Source of the DNA: Alteromonas stellipolaris
GTDB taxonomy: Bacteria > Pseudomonadota > Gammaproteobacteria > Enterobacterales > Alteromonadaceae
Length of the DNA: 64,000 nt
Assembly (NCBI RefSeq): GCF_001562115.1
Contig: NZ_CP013926.1
Span: forward strand, 1,364,001 to 1,428,000
Direction of reading: 5' to 3'
The notes under the pieces were generated by a model, which was not told where the DNA came from, ran no database searches, and saw only the letters and a program-made list of their open reading frames with translations. This document shows positions 1 to 8,249 of the stretch, one piece after another (the first letter of the stretch is position 1; every line of letters starts with the position of its first letter). The position numbers and the translations under genes were made by a program.

Positions 1-148
1 GTTCGGCCAACCCGATATGCAGTTTTTGTTCAGCTTCTTGTTGAGTACGCTTTTGCAATAAATTTGTGGAGTAAAAACAGGCAATCATCACCACCATAAA
101 TACGCCAACCAAGCACGCAGCAAGGCGAGGATAAAAGCCAAATTTCAT
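1..148 (-). CDS. Sensor histidine kinase, N-terminus only (partial)
   Basis: This is the first 49 codons of a protein that runs off the left edge. It begins MKFGFYPRLAAC and has one hydrophobic segment at about residues 8-26, followed by a polar heptad-like stretch (LLQKRTQQEAEQKL). That is how membrane sensor kinases begin. The ATG lies 4 nt after the stop of the upstream response regulator, and an AAGGAGT ribosome binding site overlaps the end of that gene, so the two are translationally coupled. No kinase domain is visible, so the call rests on the signal anchor and the regulator partner. Confidence 0.6.
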   Translation of the reverse strand, partial: MKFGFYPRLAACLVGVFMVVMIACFYSTNLLQKRTQQEAEQKLHIGLAE

Positions 149-152
149 GGGG

Positions 153-866
153 TTAAACTCCTTGAGGATTAAATTTATACCCTACGCCCCAAACGGTTTG
201 TACGATTTGAGGTGCAGTAGCATCGTTTTCTAATTTTGAACGCAACCGATTAATGTGCGAGTTCACCGTGTGCTCGTATCCACTATGGTGATAGCCCCAC
301 ACCGACTCTAATAACTGACTACGACTAAACACTTGTCCAGGGTGGCTGGCCAAATGATGAAGCAGTTCAAATTCAGTGGCGGTTAGTACCAGTTCTTCAT
401 CAGATAGAAACACCTGATGGTTCCGTTGATCGATAGTTAATCGGCCTAGTGTTAACGGTGTATCTGCTTGTGGTTGAGTCGCTTGAGTTTGTTGCACCAC
501 ATGATATTTTCGAAGCTGAGAACGCACCCTTGCTTGCAGCTCCCTTACGCTAAAAGGTTTTGTCATGTAATCATCAGCGCCAAGCTCTAACCCCAAGACC
601 CTATCGGTTTCAGAGGTTTTCGAGGTAAGCATAATAATGCTTTGCATAGGTAAGGCATCGCGCACCTTCCTACATATATCTAGGCCACTCATACTAGGTA
701 GCATTACATCCAGAATCACAATGGCGTATTCATCAGATAACGCGCATTCCAGTGCTATTTTTCCGTCAGTTTGATGTTCTATTTCAACACCTAGTTCTAA
801 CAGATTAACCCGCATTAAATTGGCGATATCTTGGTCGTCTTCAACGATTAATATTTTGTCGGTCAT
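153..866 (-). CDS. OmpR/PhoB-family response regulator
   Basis: The 237 aa protein is a phosphorylation-controlled transcription factor. The receiver domain (residues 1-120) shows the acidic pair D10/D11, the phosphoacceptor D53 in ILDVMLPS and the conserved Lys in the TKPFS motif near residue 103. The C-terminal winged-helix domain (about 140-235) has the typical LTATEFELLHHL and GVGYKF signatures. The gene is followed at once by the N-terminus of its presumed sensor kinase. Target genes cannot be told from the sequence. The partner kinase is cut by the window edge, so the stimulus is unknown. Confidence 0.93.
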   Translation of the reverse strand: MTDKILIVEDDQDIANLMRVNLLELGVEIEHQTDGKIALECALSDEYAIVILDVMLPSMSGLDICRKVRDALPMQSIIMLTSKTSETDRVLGLELGADDYMTKPFSVRELQARVRSQLRKYHVVQQTQATQPQADTPLTLGRLTIDQRNHQVFLSDEELVLTATEFELLHHLASHPGQVFSRSQLLESVWGYHHSGYEHTVNSHINRLRSKLENDATAPQIVQTVWGVGYKFNPQGV

Positions 867-907
867 TTTTTGGGAAAGCCACAGTTCAAAAACTAATAGA
901 ACGATGG

Positions 908-941
908 AAAAGCGTTAATCTTTCACAAGATTAACGCTTTT
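908..941 (-). terminator. Rho-independent terminator of the spondin operon
   Basis: A perfect 15-bp stem (908-922 pairs with 927-941) with a 4-nt loop ends in a T-run on the minus strand. It lies downstream of the minus-strand gene ending at 998 and upstream of the response regulator start. It therefore separates the spondin transcript from the two-component operon. Confidence 0.85.
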
Positions 942-997
942 TATTTACTTACCCGTTAAATTAGACTTTTGTCTAATGCGAGGGGCATAGCTGCTCA

Positions 998-1720
998 TTA
1001 CTCTGTTCGCGTAATTTGAATACGAATAACAGGGTTATCGAACTTGTGTTCAACCGTTAGCGCAGAGCTTGAAAGCCCATCGTCAGCGCTAACCACACCA
1101 GGGTGCATAGAGATAAACCCTGTGTCGTCACGACTTGGGCTAAAGCCCTCTCCGTTTGCGGCAGGCCCTGGTACTGTTGTTGCACTTTCAGTGTTTGCTT
1201 CTGTACCAGCGTCATAAGCTGGACGCGTAGTGGTATAAGTAGCACCCACTTCAAGGTTCGCTAAGCTCCAACTATTGATACCGGTAAAGGCATCGTTGGT
1301 ATTGCCCAACATAGCGGCAATAGTAAGGTTAGCGTCTGTGATATCGTTAATCGATACACTAATGGTTTGTGAATCGCCTGGGGTAATTGGGCCAACACCG
1401 CCAGCACTTGCATCACCTAGCATTAAAAAGTCGGCAGAATCACCTTGTTCAGCAATACGCTCTAACTCGACCGATGCGACTGCACCTACTTCCCACAACG
1501 TACCTTCGCTATGCAGCACTACCGCGGGCGGTGATACTGGCTGACCATTCGTTAAATTGGTCACGGTTACATCGTAAGATACCGGCACTGGATCTGGAAT
1601 TTCAGCTGGCACTTCTACTTCGACTATTACTTCACGGGTATCGTCATCGCCACACGCCGCAAGCAAAAAGGGTAAAGTAAGTACCAATGCTTTTTTATAA
1701 TGTTTGGCTAAATATTGCAT
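998..1720 (-). CDS. Spondin_N-domain lipoprotein
   Basis: The 240 aa protein has a lipoprotein signal peptide with lipobox LAAC (Cys23), then an acidic linker rich in V, E and P. The spondin_N-type domain covers about residues 45-240. It shares with its neighbour the phrases VTNLTNGQPVSPP, LWEVGAVAS, YDAGTEAN and the C-terminal NPVIRIQIT strand. Spondin_N domains are adhesion modules best known in animal F-spondin, and bacterial members are of unknown function. The next gene upstream (1731-2435) ends 10 nt away, so the two form an operon of paralogues. Its location is probably the inner or outer membrane facing the periplasm or surface; the ligand is unknown. Confidence 0.8.
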   Translation of the reverse strand: MQYLAKHYKKALVLTLPFLLAACGDDDTREVIVEVEVPAEIPDPVPVSYDVTVTNLTNGQPVSPPAVVLHSEGTLWEVGAVASVELERIAEQGDSADFLMLGDASAGGVGPITPGDSQTISVSINDITDANLTIAAMLGNTNDAFTGINSWSLANLEVGATYTTTRPAYDAGTEANTESATTVPGPAANGEGFSPSRDDTGFISMHPGVVSADDGLSSSALTVEHKFDNPVIRIQITRTE

Positions 1721-1730
1721 AACAGCCTCC

Positions 1731-2435
1731 TTATCGTACGGTTACTGTTACTTTAGCTACTGGGTTCAACCAACGATGAACGGCATTATCTACATCACTT
1801 GCACCTTCCGTTAACGAGTCGTCACCAATGTTACCGCGGTGAATATGTACGGTAGCGTTAGTATCTGCGCCCGCTACACCGGTTCCACCTGTGCCTAACA
1901 TAGGATCTAGTGGTGGTGGTACTGGCATACCCGCCATACCTGGTTCACCGCTTCCACGAAGTTCGTCATTCGCTTCTGTTCCCGCATCGTAGGCATTTAC
2001 GTAAACCGTATATGTGCCAGCTTCCGTTGGAATTGCCCAGTTATCTAATCCAATGAAGCCATCATTAGAAGGTAAAATCATAGCAACCACAGACAACACA
2101 ACGTTGTCGTCAGCTGTCATTAAATCGGCTGAGGTAGACATGGTTGGCGCTAAAAGCCCGCCTGCTGGGTTAGCAATAACGTCTGCACCAATAGCGGTAC
2201 CAATGGTAGCAATACCGTCTAGGCTGCCGCCTTCGGCCATCATTTGAATTTCAGTACTGGCAGCTTCACCCACTTCAAACAAACTAGCATCGGCAGTGTG
2301 CGCTACAGCAGCAATAGGTGTGAAGTACAACCCATGAGTTAAGTTTTGTATTTCTACTGTTATATCAGCAGCGAAACTTTGTTGGCTTGCGAACGCAAGC
2401 AATGCCGCTGCAGAAATTTTATTAAATCGCTTCAT
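1731..2435 (-). CDS. Spondin_N-domain secreted protein
   Basis: The 234 aa protein has a Sec signal peptide ending in FASQQSFAA (about 1-22). The spondin domain begins with ITVEIQNLTHGLYFTPIA and includes SLFEVGEAAS, VVAMILPSNDGFIGLDNW, VYVNAYDAGTEAN and HIHRG. It is the first gene of a two-gene operon with its lipoprotein paralogue. The lipoprotein copy could tether and this copy could be released, but that is inference. Marine Alteromonadales often carry such pairs (from general knowledge). Confidence 0.82.
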   Translation of the reverse strand: MKRFNKISAAALLAFASQQSFAADITVEIQNLTHGLYFTPIAAVAHTADASLFEVGEAASTEIQMMAEGGSLDGIATIGTAIGADVIANPAGGLLAPTMSTSADLMTADDNVVLSVVAMILPSNDGFIGLDNWAIPTEAGTYTVYVNAYDAGTEANDELRGSGEPGMAGMPVPPPLDPMLGTGGTGVAGADTNATVHIHRGNIGDDSLTEGASDVDNAVHRWLNPVAKVTVTVR

Positions 2436-2712
2436 GATGTTTCCTTAGTAATGAATGAGTGTTAACGCCCTAACAATACTGAAAGAAAGATGTCACGAAA
2501 GTATCCAGAAAATGGGACAAAAATGTTCTGATGGCATAACAGGTTTGTAAAAAGTGGTACCTATATGTTGCAGACTTTTGATGAAAATAGAATATGAAGT
2601 GTATGGGCTAGAGATATTTTTTAACTTGCCATCCTGTTTACAATATCTAAAATGAATCTTTACTAATATTTACAAAACGATAAAAAACCGCAAATCAGAA
2701 AAGGAAGTCTAC

Positions 2713-4689
2713 GTGAAGTACGCCTCTATTAATTATAAAACTCCCTTATTTTCTTTATTAACCCTTTCGCTCATCAGTGCCTGTGGTGGCGGAGGGGGTG
2801 GTTCAGACCCAGTTACTCCTCCGGTTCAGGTTACGCCCCCTGTTAGTCTTGCTGGCTATGCAGATGCAGCAAGTGGTATCAGCTTGTCTTCAGTAGATAG
2901 TTTGGTACAAATTAGCTTTTTAGCTCATAACACGTTGTTTACCACAGCGCACATTAGCGCTAACAGAGAAGGAAGTTGTTTTAATGGAGGTGTTTACGAA
3001 CAAACGCTCACCGATAACGACGATAACGCTGTGATTTCAGCCGGTGACCAGGTAACGGTCACCTATAGAGAATGTTACTCTGACAATTTAAATAGTGTTG
3101 CTGAAGGCACTGTTCGTTATGACGTAACAGCATTGAATGAACAATCGGATTACGACATTACTATTGATGCCAGTTCATTAACGGTAGATGAAAGCATAAA
3201 CCTGGTAGGTTCGCTACGTGTGAACTATCAGCGTGAAGAAACTCAGTCTGTTATGACCGTAACGACATCTACTGGAATTGATGTTGACATAAACGGTGAC
3301 ACAATCATCACACTTAGTAATATGGAAATTGTGAAGCGTGAAGACTTTGCAGAAGCGCAATATAGCGTGAGTGTAGATGGTGATATTAGGGATGAAGCCT
3401 TAGACGGAACATACTCACTGAGTCAAGTTACCCCGTTTTCTGGTTATTTTGACGAGTTCCCTAATGAAGGTGAAATGACTATATCAACAAGCGGAACTGA
3501 AAGTATAACAGTGACGGCCAACTTTGTTGAAGACTCAGCGTTATACGATGTTGAATACAAAGACGATTCTTTTTCGCTGTCTTGGGACAGTACAATTGAT
3601 GGCGCGATAACCGGATTAAATGCTCAACGTAGCTCATATATATACGAGTTTCGTTCAGATAATTTTGATCTAGTATCAGTTCTAGATACAAATACGCTAA
3701 CAAATTATGGTCTTAATGACAGCTACCAGTTGGTATTTTCAAGACCTGTCGAGTCATTTGTAGCGTCTTACGGTGAAATGGCTTTTCAAGCTGAAGACTG
3801 GCCCTTCGATAAGGTACTGGCTAGCGTTGAGATTAATGGCGCTCTCGTTACCATTACCCCAGAAGAAAGCCTGATGGCCGATACGTATTACGATGTATCG
3901 AGCTTTATAGTTACAAGCTTTAACCAACATAACTATGATATGTACGTACCTTCGGTGCATACCCGTGACGACATTATTCCGGTGGTAACCTCGCAAACTC
4001 ATCTCTATCGATTTAACGATACACCTACGTTAAGTGCAGAAGATACAGGTAATAATACCAACGGTGAACTTACCTATCAGTGGCAAGAGTTAAGTGATTC
4101 AGGTGTTGTATTTGAAACACCAAACGCGGCTAGCACAACATTTACAGTGCCAGAAACTGCTGACAGTGAGCTTACTATCGAAGTTGTTATTACTTCGGAA
4201 TACGGATATAGCGTAAATGAAAAAGTGGTTCTAGAGTACGTTGATCCATTTGGTACAATCCTAAGCTTCGATAGCCCAGAGGGTGATTTTGTTGGTGGCG
4301 GCGAACAGCGCTTGTTCACTGAAAGTGAGGGTGTATTCACCTTCATCAGCCCTGAAGATGCACCTAATTACTTATCGGTAGACTATCAAACCGACGATTG
4401 GTGGACGTTAGATCTTGCCGCTCCCACTGATGAAGTATTAGGTGTTGGCGTATATGAAGGTGCAACCAGATGGCCATTTCAATCCCCTACGGGCCCAGGC
4501 CTAGATTTCTCGGGCGCGAGCAGAGGCTGCAATAGATTAAGCGGAAGATTTGAAATACTGGAACTAAGTTACGATGAAAGTGGCAATGTAGAAAGCCTAG
4601 CCGTGAACTTTGAGCAAAACTGTGAAGAAACGATGCCTACTCTAAAAGGACTAGTTCGCCACAATAGTAGCGTGCCGTTGAATCAATAA
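2713..4689 (+). CDS. Large cell-surface lipoprotein of unknown function
   Basis: The 658 aa protein starts at GTG with an AAGGAAG ribosome binding site. The signal peptide ends in a lipobox (LISAC), followed by a run of six Gly and a Pro/Val linker typical of surface-exposed lipoproteins. The rest is predicted to be mostly beta strand and acidic. Around residues 430-505 an Ig/PKD-like segment is visible (YRFNDTPTLSAEDTG, then YQWQELSDSG). The C-terminal region has a Cys pair (RGCNRL and QNCEETM) that may form a disulphide. No enzyme motif was found. It stands alone, divergent from the spondin operon and closed by its own terminator. Function unknown. Confidence 0.75.
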   Translation: MKYASINYKTPLFSLLTLSLISACGGGGGGSDPVTPPVQVTPPVSLAGYADAASGISLSSVDSLVQISFLAHNTLFTTAHISANREGSCFNGGVYEQTLTDNDDNAVISAGDQVTVTYRECYSDNLNSVAEGTVRYDVTALNEQSDYDITIDASSLTVDESINLVGSLRVNYQREETQSVMTVTTSTGIDVDINGDTIITLSNMEIVKREDFAEAQYSVSVDGDIRDEALDGTYSLSQVTPFSGYFDEFPNEGEMTISTSGTESITVTANFVEDSALYDVEYKDDSFSLSWDSTIDGAITGLNAQRSSYIYEFRSDNFDLVSVLDTNTLTNYGLNDSYQLVFSRPVESFVASYGEMAFQAEDWPFDKVLASVEINGALVTITPEESLMADTYYDVSSFIVTSFNQHNYDMYVPSVHTRDDIIPVVTSQTHLYRFNDTPTLSAEDTGNNTNGELTYQWQELSDSGVVFETPNAASTTFTVPETADSELTIEVVITSEYGYSVNEKVVLEYVDPFGTILSFDSPEGDFVGGGEQRLFTESEGVFTFISPEDAPNYLSVDYQTDDWWTLDLAAPTDEVLGVGVYEGATRWPFQSPTGPGLDFSGASRGCNRLSGRFEILELSYDESGNVESLAVNFEQNCEETMPTLKGLVRHNSSVPLNQ

Positions 4690-4718
4690 GTGTGAGATTC
4701 GCTTTAAATTAAACTATA

Positions 4719-4748
4719 TAAGCCCCTTTCATTAGGGGCTTTTTTTTG
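4719..4748 (+). terminator. Rho-independent terminator
   Basis: AGCCCCT at 4721-4727 pairs with AGGGGCT at 4734-4740, with a 6-nt loop and eight T after it. It lies 30 nt past the stop of the lipoprotein gene. Confidence 0.9.
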
Positions 4749-4961
4749 CCATCAAAAATACCTAGCTTGCAAAAAGCTTAAATTGTGATTCGCAATATAG
4801 TGCCGAAACAAGCCATTACTATGGCAGTTTAAATAAATGAGAACACGATAAGATAACAAGTGTTTTATAAGGAAAGCTCCACGGTGACTCCGCTGCTGTG
4901 CATTAAATTTGTTTTATTAATTATAGTGTAACAACAATTTGTAGAGGAATTATGGAGAAGG

Positions 4962-5954
4962 TCATAATTTGCTTTCGCGCCCGTTTAAATATTCAAATAC
5001 ATCGCGCAGCGCTTCTGATGGTGAGCGAGGCTCGTATCCCAGTTCATTGTGTGCTTTCGTTATCTCATACTCCTGCCTGATGCCATAGAATAAAGCCACT
5101 TGGCTTCTAATAAGCTCTGCGGGTTTATCTGTCACCTTAGCTGCCAGCTCTGCGCACAAGGCAATAAAATATATTACCCACTTTGGTAGGCGTGCTGGAA
5201 CTTTTAAGTTAATTCCCGCTGATTGGGCAGCTTTGTATATTTCAGTAAGTGACGAAGAGTTGTTATTAGCCAATATGTACCGGTTACCAGAACTTCCTTT
5301 CGTAGTAGCAGCAACTACGCCTTTTGCCACATCGCGAACATCAACGAAATTAAAGAAAAAATGAGGGTCTATTAGAAGCTTATTGGTTCTAATGGTTTCA
5401 ATAAACTGCATAGTGTCTGTGAGTCGATTAGCATGAGGACCAATCATTGCAGAAGGTAGAACGGAAACCATCCAAAGATTATACTTTTTTGCCAACTCCC
5501 ACGCTTTTTGCTCTGACTTTATTTTAGAGTTGTAATAGGCGTTGTTAGATAACGTGTTCCAACTATTTTCGTTTAAATAGCTTCCATCATGGCCAACAGC
5601 CGCAACCGAGCTAACATAAACCACTTTTTTCACATTGGCTTCGGCCGCCGCTTTAAGGACAATTTCAGTCCCTTTTACATTCGGCTCGACGATTTCAGTA
5701 GTAGGATCTTTAGCCCAATGTTTAAATACCGCGGCAACATGATATAAAATATCGACACCTTCCAGGGCTTTTCTCATTGCGTCTATATCTTGCATTTCGG
5801 TATAGACGACTTGGCAGTTCAAGTGGAAAAAATCATCCGCATTTTGGACATCACGCATCCCTGCCCTTACCGTTTCGCCTTGCGCTATAAGCGCTCTAAC
5901 TACATTTCCTCCTAAATGACCGTTCGCCCCTGTTACCAAACATACATTAGACAT
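4962..5954 (-). CDS. NAD-dependent epimerase/dehydratase (dihydroflavonol reductase-like)
   Basis: The protein is 330 aa from the chosen start. It is an extended short-chain dehydrogenase/reductase. The Rossmann glycine motif is VTGANGHLGGN (residues 6-16), and the catalytic Tyr-Lys is seen in NAYYNSKIKSE, preceded by VYVSSVAAVG. The substrate is unknown; the resemblance is to dihydroflavonol-4-reductase and 3-beta-hydroxysteroid dehydrogenase-like reductases acting on carbonyl compounds. An upstream in-frame start at 6020 exists, but the ATG at 5954 has an AGGTG ribosome binding site 8 nt away and begins exactly at the usual MSNVCLVTGA start. It lies downstream of a MerR-type regulator and a MerR-style promoter, which suggests inducible detoxification. 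Confidence 0.82.
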   Translation of the reverse strand: MSNVCLVTGANGHLGGNVVRALIAQGETVRAGMRDVQNADDFFHLNCQVVYTEMQDIDAMRKALEGVDILYHVAAVFKHWAKDPTTEIVEPNVKGTEIVLKAAAEANVKKVVYVSSVAAVGHDGSYLNENSWNTLSNNAYYNSKIKSEQKAWELAKKYNLWMVSVLPSAMIGPHANRLTDTMQFIETIRTNKLLIDPHFFFNFVDVRDVAKGVVAATTKGSSGNRYILANNNSSSLTEIYKAAQSAGINLKVPARLPKWVIYFIALCAELAAKVTDKPAELIRSQVALFYGIRQEYEITKAHNELGYEPRSPSEALRDVFEYLNGRESKL

Positions 5955-5988
5955 CTTGTATTCACCTATAAAGTTATTAAGTGACAAG

Positions 5989-6020
5989 ACTATAAACTCT
6001 CCCCCTAGGGGAACAGTCAA
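5989..6020 (-). promoter_or_regulatory. MerR-type promoter/operator for the epimerase gene
   Basis: On the minus strand a -35 TTGACT (6015-6020) and a -10 TATAGT or TTATAG (5989-5995) are separated by 19-20 bp. The perfect palindrome CCCCTAGGGG (6002-6011) sits inside the spacer. An over-long spacer with a dyad is the hallmark of promoters activated by MerR-family proteins through DNA distortion. It lies between the MerR gene stop (6027) and the epimerase start (5954), so the adjacent regulator is the likely ligand. Confidence 0.7.
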
Positions 6021-6026
6021 GGGCTT

Positions 6027-6398
6027 TTAATTGTTTGGGTTGTTAAGCGGAAATTGATCAATCAGTTCTTGTTTTAATGACCCTAGCTCAACATCTAGTT
6101 GTTTGGCTTTTTCAATCTCGATTCTAATTTGCTTCTGCTTTTGCTCTACGGCATCTATCGCCACTTCAACCGGAAAGCGATTTTCTTTGGCCTTTGCCTC
6201 AATCATTGGCAGTAGTTCCGAAAGTTTAAAACCCAGAGATTGCGCTTTTTTTATCATCGAGATTATTACGACGTGATGCTTATCGTAAATGCGGTACTTT
6301 CCTAATCTAGACACCTTCGTCAACAACCCTAGCGCTTCGTAGTGATGAATTGCTTTTTTTGATGCGCCAGTAAGTTTTGAAACCTCTCCTATATACAT
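6027..6398 (-). CDS. MerR-family transcriptional regulator
   Basis: The 123 aa protein has an N-terminal winged helix with the family signature MYIGEVSKLTGASKKAIHHY, then a long coiled-coil dimerisation helix (about 75-115). It is short and lacks any obvious metal-binding cysteines, so a metal sensor is unlikely. An ATG 14 codons upstream (6440) is possible, but the chosen ATG at 6398 has AGGA 8-9 nt before it and matches the family start. It probably activates the downstream epimerase gene from the long-spacer promoter at 5989-6020. Confidence 0.88.
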   Translation of the reverse strand: MYIGEVSKLTGASKKAIHHYEALGLLTKVSRLGKYRIYDKHHVVIISMIKKAQSLGFKLSELLPMIEAKAKENRFPVEVAIDAVEQKQKQIRIEIEKAKQLDVELGSLKQELIDQFPLNNPNN

Positions 6399-6440
6399 GT
6401 TTTTCAATCCTAATGGGTGTAACGCTGACGAAATTGGCAT

Positions 6441-6503
6441 ATTGAAGCGAAATGAATAAGGCCACGTGTTAGTGCGGCAGAGAAATTAGGCGACAAGTTA
6501 TGT
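6441..6503 (-). repeat. Degenerate attC at the distal end of the cassette array
   Basis: The stop codon of the gene ending at 6498 overlaps an R''-like ACATAAC. The sequence that follows on the minus strand lacks a clear matching arm or GTTRRRY end before the MerR gene. It reads as a truncated attC marking the far boundary of the array. Confidence 0.4.
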
Positions 6504-7187
6504 TGCATCGACACCAGGATAACCAATTTCTAAAATGTCTTTATCTAGCTGTTTTAATGTTACTTCAGAGTTTACTTCTTTAACCAACTCATCAGTTAAA
6601 GGTAAGTGATTATAAAACTTTGCAATAGTTGCAACATCTAAATCTACCTCATAGTACTCTAGAGCAAATACCCTATATGTTTCAGGGTTACAGTCAAAGA
6701 TTTCTAAAAGATACTCTGAACCATCAGGATCTTCGTCAACTGCAAATTCGAAGTCACCCTTACCCCAAAAGTCTGCCGTGTGAAGTTTCCAAATACAGAA
6801 CGAAATATTGTCCATAGAGAAAGCAGGCTCTTTAGACGCAGCAATAAATTCAGATGGCAACCCTTTTAATAAATCTGGCCATGGAACTTGACCATCAGTA
6901 CTCCAAGATGACATTGCAGATTCATGATCAAAACCTTTAACAAAGCAGCCATCTTGAGTGAACAGTACAAAGAAATCATCACCGCAGCCATTTCTCATCG
7001 AACCCATTTGTTCATTATCGCCCCAATTTGAGTTGAACGAATAAAAACGTTCATCCCATTCAGGGGACATTATTGCATCTAGCATTGCCAGCGATTGAAG
7101 TAGCTTTTTTAACGCTAATACTTCTGGCATTGAGTTTAAATTTTTAGTTGATATAGCATCCAATGCAGGAGACTCCATTTGCAACAT
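6498..7187 (-). CDS. Conserved hypothetical protein (integron cassette)
   Basis: The protein is about 229 aa. It is soluble, acidic, without signal peptide or membrane segment. Distinctive phrases are WDERFYSFNSNWG, GSMRNGCGDDFF, a WPDLLKGLPSEF helix and DPDGSEYLLEIFDCNPETY. I recall similar proteins of unknown function in diverse bacteria, some with a SMI1/KNR4-like or immunity flavour, but I cannot name a family with certainty. The start is uncertain: the ATG at 7187 lies inside the attC end of the upstream cassette (GTTATG), one at 7178 follows, and neither has a strong ribosome binding site. It is the last cassette before the array ends. Confidence 0.65.
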   Translation of the reverse strand: MLQMESPALDAISTKNLNSMPEVLALKKLLQSLAMLDAIMSPEWDERFYSFNSNWGDNEQMGSMRNGCGDDFFVLFTQDGCFVKGFDHESAMSSWSTDGQVPWPDLLKGLPSEFIAASKEPAFSMDNISFCIWKLHTADFWGKGDFEFAVDEDPDGSEYLLEIFDCNPETYRVFALEYYEVDLDVATIAKFYNHLPLTDELVKEVNSEVTLKQLDKDILEIGYPGVDAT

Positions 7188-7266
7188 AACGCTTCTACAA
7201 GCGGGCAAAAGCCAACTGTATTTTGCCTTACTGAATTAATTTTTTATGTGTACGGAAAAGTTAAAA
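7184..7266 (-). repeat. attC site of the acetyltransferase cassette
   Basis: On the minus strand it begins with an R''-like TTTTAAC next to the stop of the acetyltransferase gene and ends with R' GTTATGT, from which the next cassette starts. The arms are AT-rich and only partly complementary. Length is 83 bp. Confidence 0.6.
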
Positions 7267-7267
7267 C

Positions 7268-7822
7268 TTATAAAATTTTAGTGATCTCTGGCTTGATAAA
7301 TAAACCTAGGACCCTTCCGAAAAGGTTTTTGTACATATACTCTATTTCTTTTTTAGAAATACCTGAACCATATATTAACATCTCAAGATTTTCGCCTGGC
7401 TCTTTAACTGTAAAACCTGAAGGTAAAAAACCATTGCTCTCATAAAATTCTTTACGTTTAACTCTTTGTTGATAATTACTTGCCTGTTTATCTATGACCT
7501 CAATGTTTAAAACTATCCTTTTACCTAAATGTTCATTTTTTAAGGATTCCAGTACTTGACTACCAAAGCCTTTTGAACGGCAAGATTCTAATATTGCAAT
7601 TGATTGGATAAATACAATATCTTCATATTCTGTTATGTGAATAAGACCAATCCACATATCTTCTGTATGCAAAGCACTAAAACCTAACTTTCCATTCCTC
7701 AACTGATACTTGAGAAACCATTTAGGCACTTTCCTCGCTTCGGGGAATGCTTCTTTATAAAGATCTATTACCTTAATATAATTAGCGTTACTACTACTTA
7801 TAGGTAAGAACGTGATGCTCAT
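7268..7822 (-). CDS. GNAT-family N-acetyltransferase (integron cassette)
   Basis: The 184 aa protein shows GNAT fold features: motif A with the acetyl-CoA pyrophosphate loop in CRSKGFGSQVLESL (about residues 83-96), preceded by the strand IQSIAIL, and a later motif B region with EFYESNGFLPSGF. It would transfer an acetyl group from acetyl-CoA to an amine; the acceptor is unknown. The C-terminus (about 150-184) is longer than in minimal GNATs. GNATs are among the commonest cassette-borne enzymes. It is bounded by attC sites on both sides. Confidence 0.8.
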   Translation of the reverse strand: MSITFLPISSSNANYIKVIDLYKEAFPEARKVPKWFLKYQLRNGKLGFSALHTEDMWIGLIHITEYEDIVFIQSIAILESCRSKGFGSQVLESLKNEHLGKRIVLNIEVIDKQASNYQQRVKRKEFYESNGFLPSGFTVKEPGENLEMLIYGSGISKKEIEYMYKNLFGRVLGLFIKPEITKIL

Positions 7823-7831
7823 AGGGAGTAC

Positions 7832-7929
7832 TCATAACACCGCAGTAAGCGGCTGATAATAGTTGGCTAAAATGGAAAGGAACGAACACAGCCTACTATC
7901 ATGCGTCCGCCCATAACTTGTTTGTTAGT
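7832..7929 (-). repeat. attC site of the broken cassette
   Basis: The minus strand has R'' ACTAACA at 7923-7929 and R' GTTATGA at 7832-7838. A core inverted repeat pairs GATAGTAGGCTG with the TAGCCAACTATTATC side. Length is 98 bp. Confidence 0.7.
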
Positions 7930-7936
7930 TTATCGC

Positions 7937-8197
7937 TTACCCGCAGACCTTTTTACTTTCAAAAGGAATGTTCTTATGACCTAAATATTGTTGAAGCTCA
8001 CGTCTAGTTTTATCTCCCGCAGTATCGCCATATAAAAAGAAAGACGTTAGCGTTTGTTAACCATACCTGGATTTGTACAACAAACTTATATCAAATACTC
8101 TTTTTTGGAGCCATAGTGACTGAATTAATTCTCTAGACTCTTTTTACTTAATACTTTCAAGAGCCTCTAGATAAATAAATGAATCTACTTCTTTCAT
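7937..8197 (-). pseudogene. Decayed cassette gene with two in-frame stops
   Basis: One minus-strand frame runs 87 codons from the ATG at 8197 to TAA at 7937-7939. It is broken by internal TAA codons at positions 18 and 47. The three pieces read MKEVDSFIYLEALESIK, KESRELIQSLWLQKRVFDIS and onward, then FFLYGDTAGDKTRRELQQYL and onward. All look like real protein in the same frame, and the gene ends directly at an attC. This points to point-mutation decay of an 86 aa cassette gene. I do not recognise the family. Confidence 0.5.
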
Positions 8198-8249
8198 CCT
8201 AAACTCGTCTCAATGAGCGAAGCAAAGGATATTATGTTTTTGTAATATT

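Noticed and set aside
1387..1680. Plus-strand open frames antisense to the spondin lipoprotein
   Set aside because: Coding strand is fixed by signal peptide and spondin motifs on the minus strand.
7937..8197. Stop-codon recoding in the broken cassette gene
   Set aside because: Both internal stops are TAA with no recoding signal; point-mutation decay is simpler.
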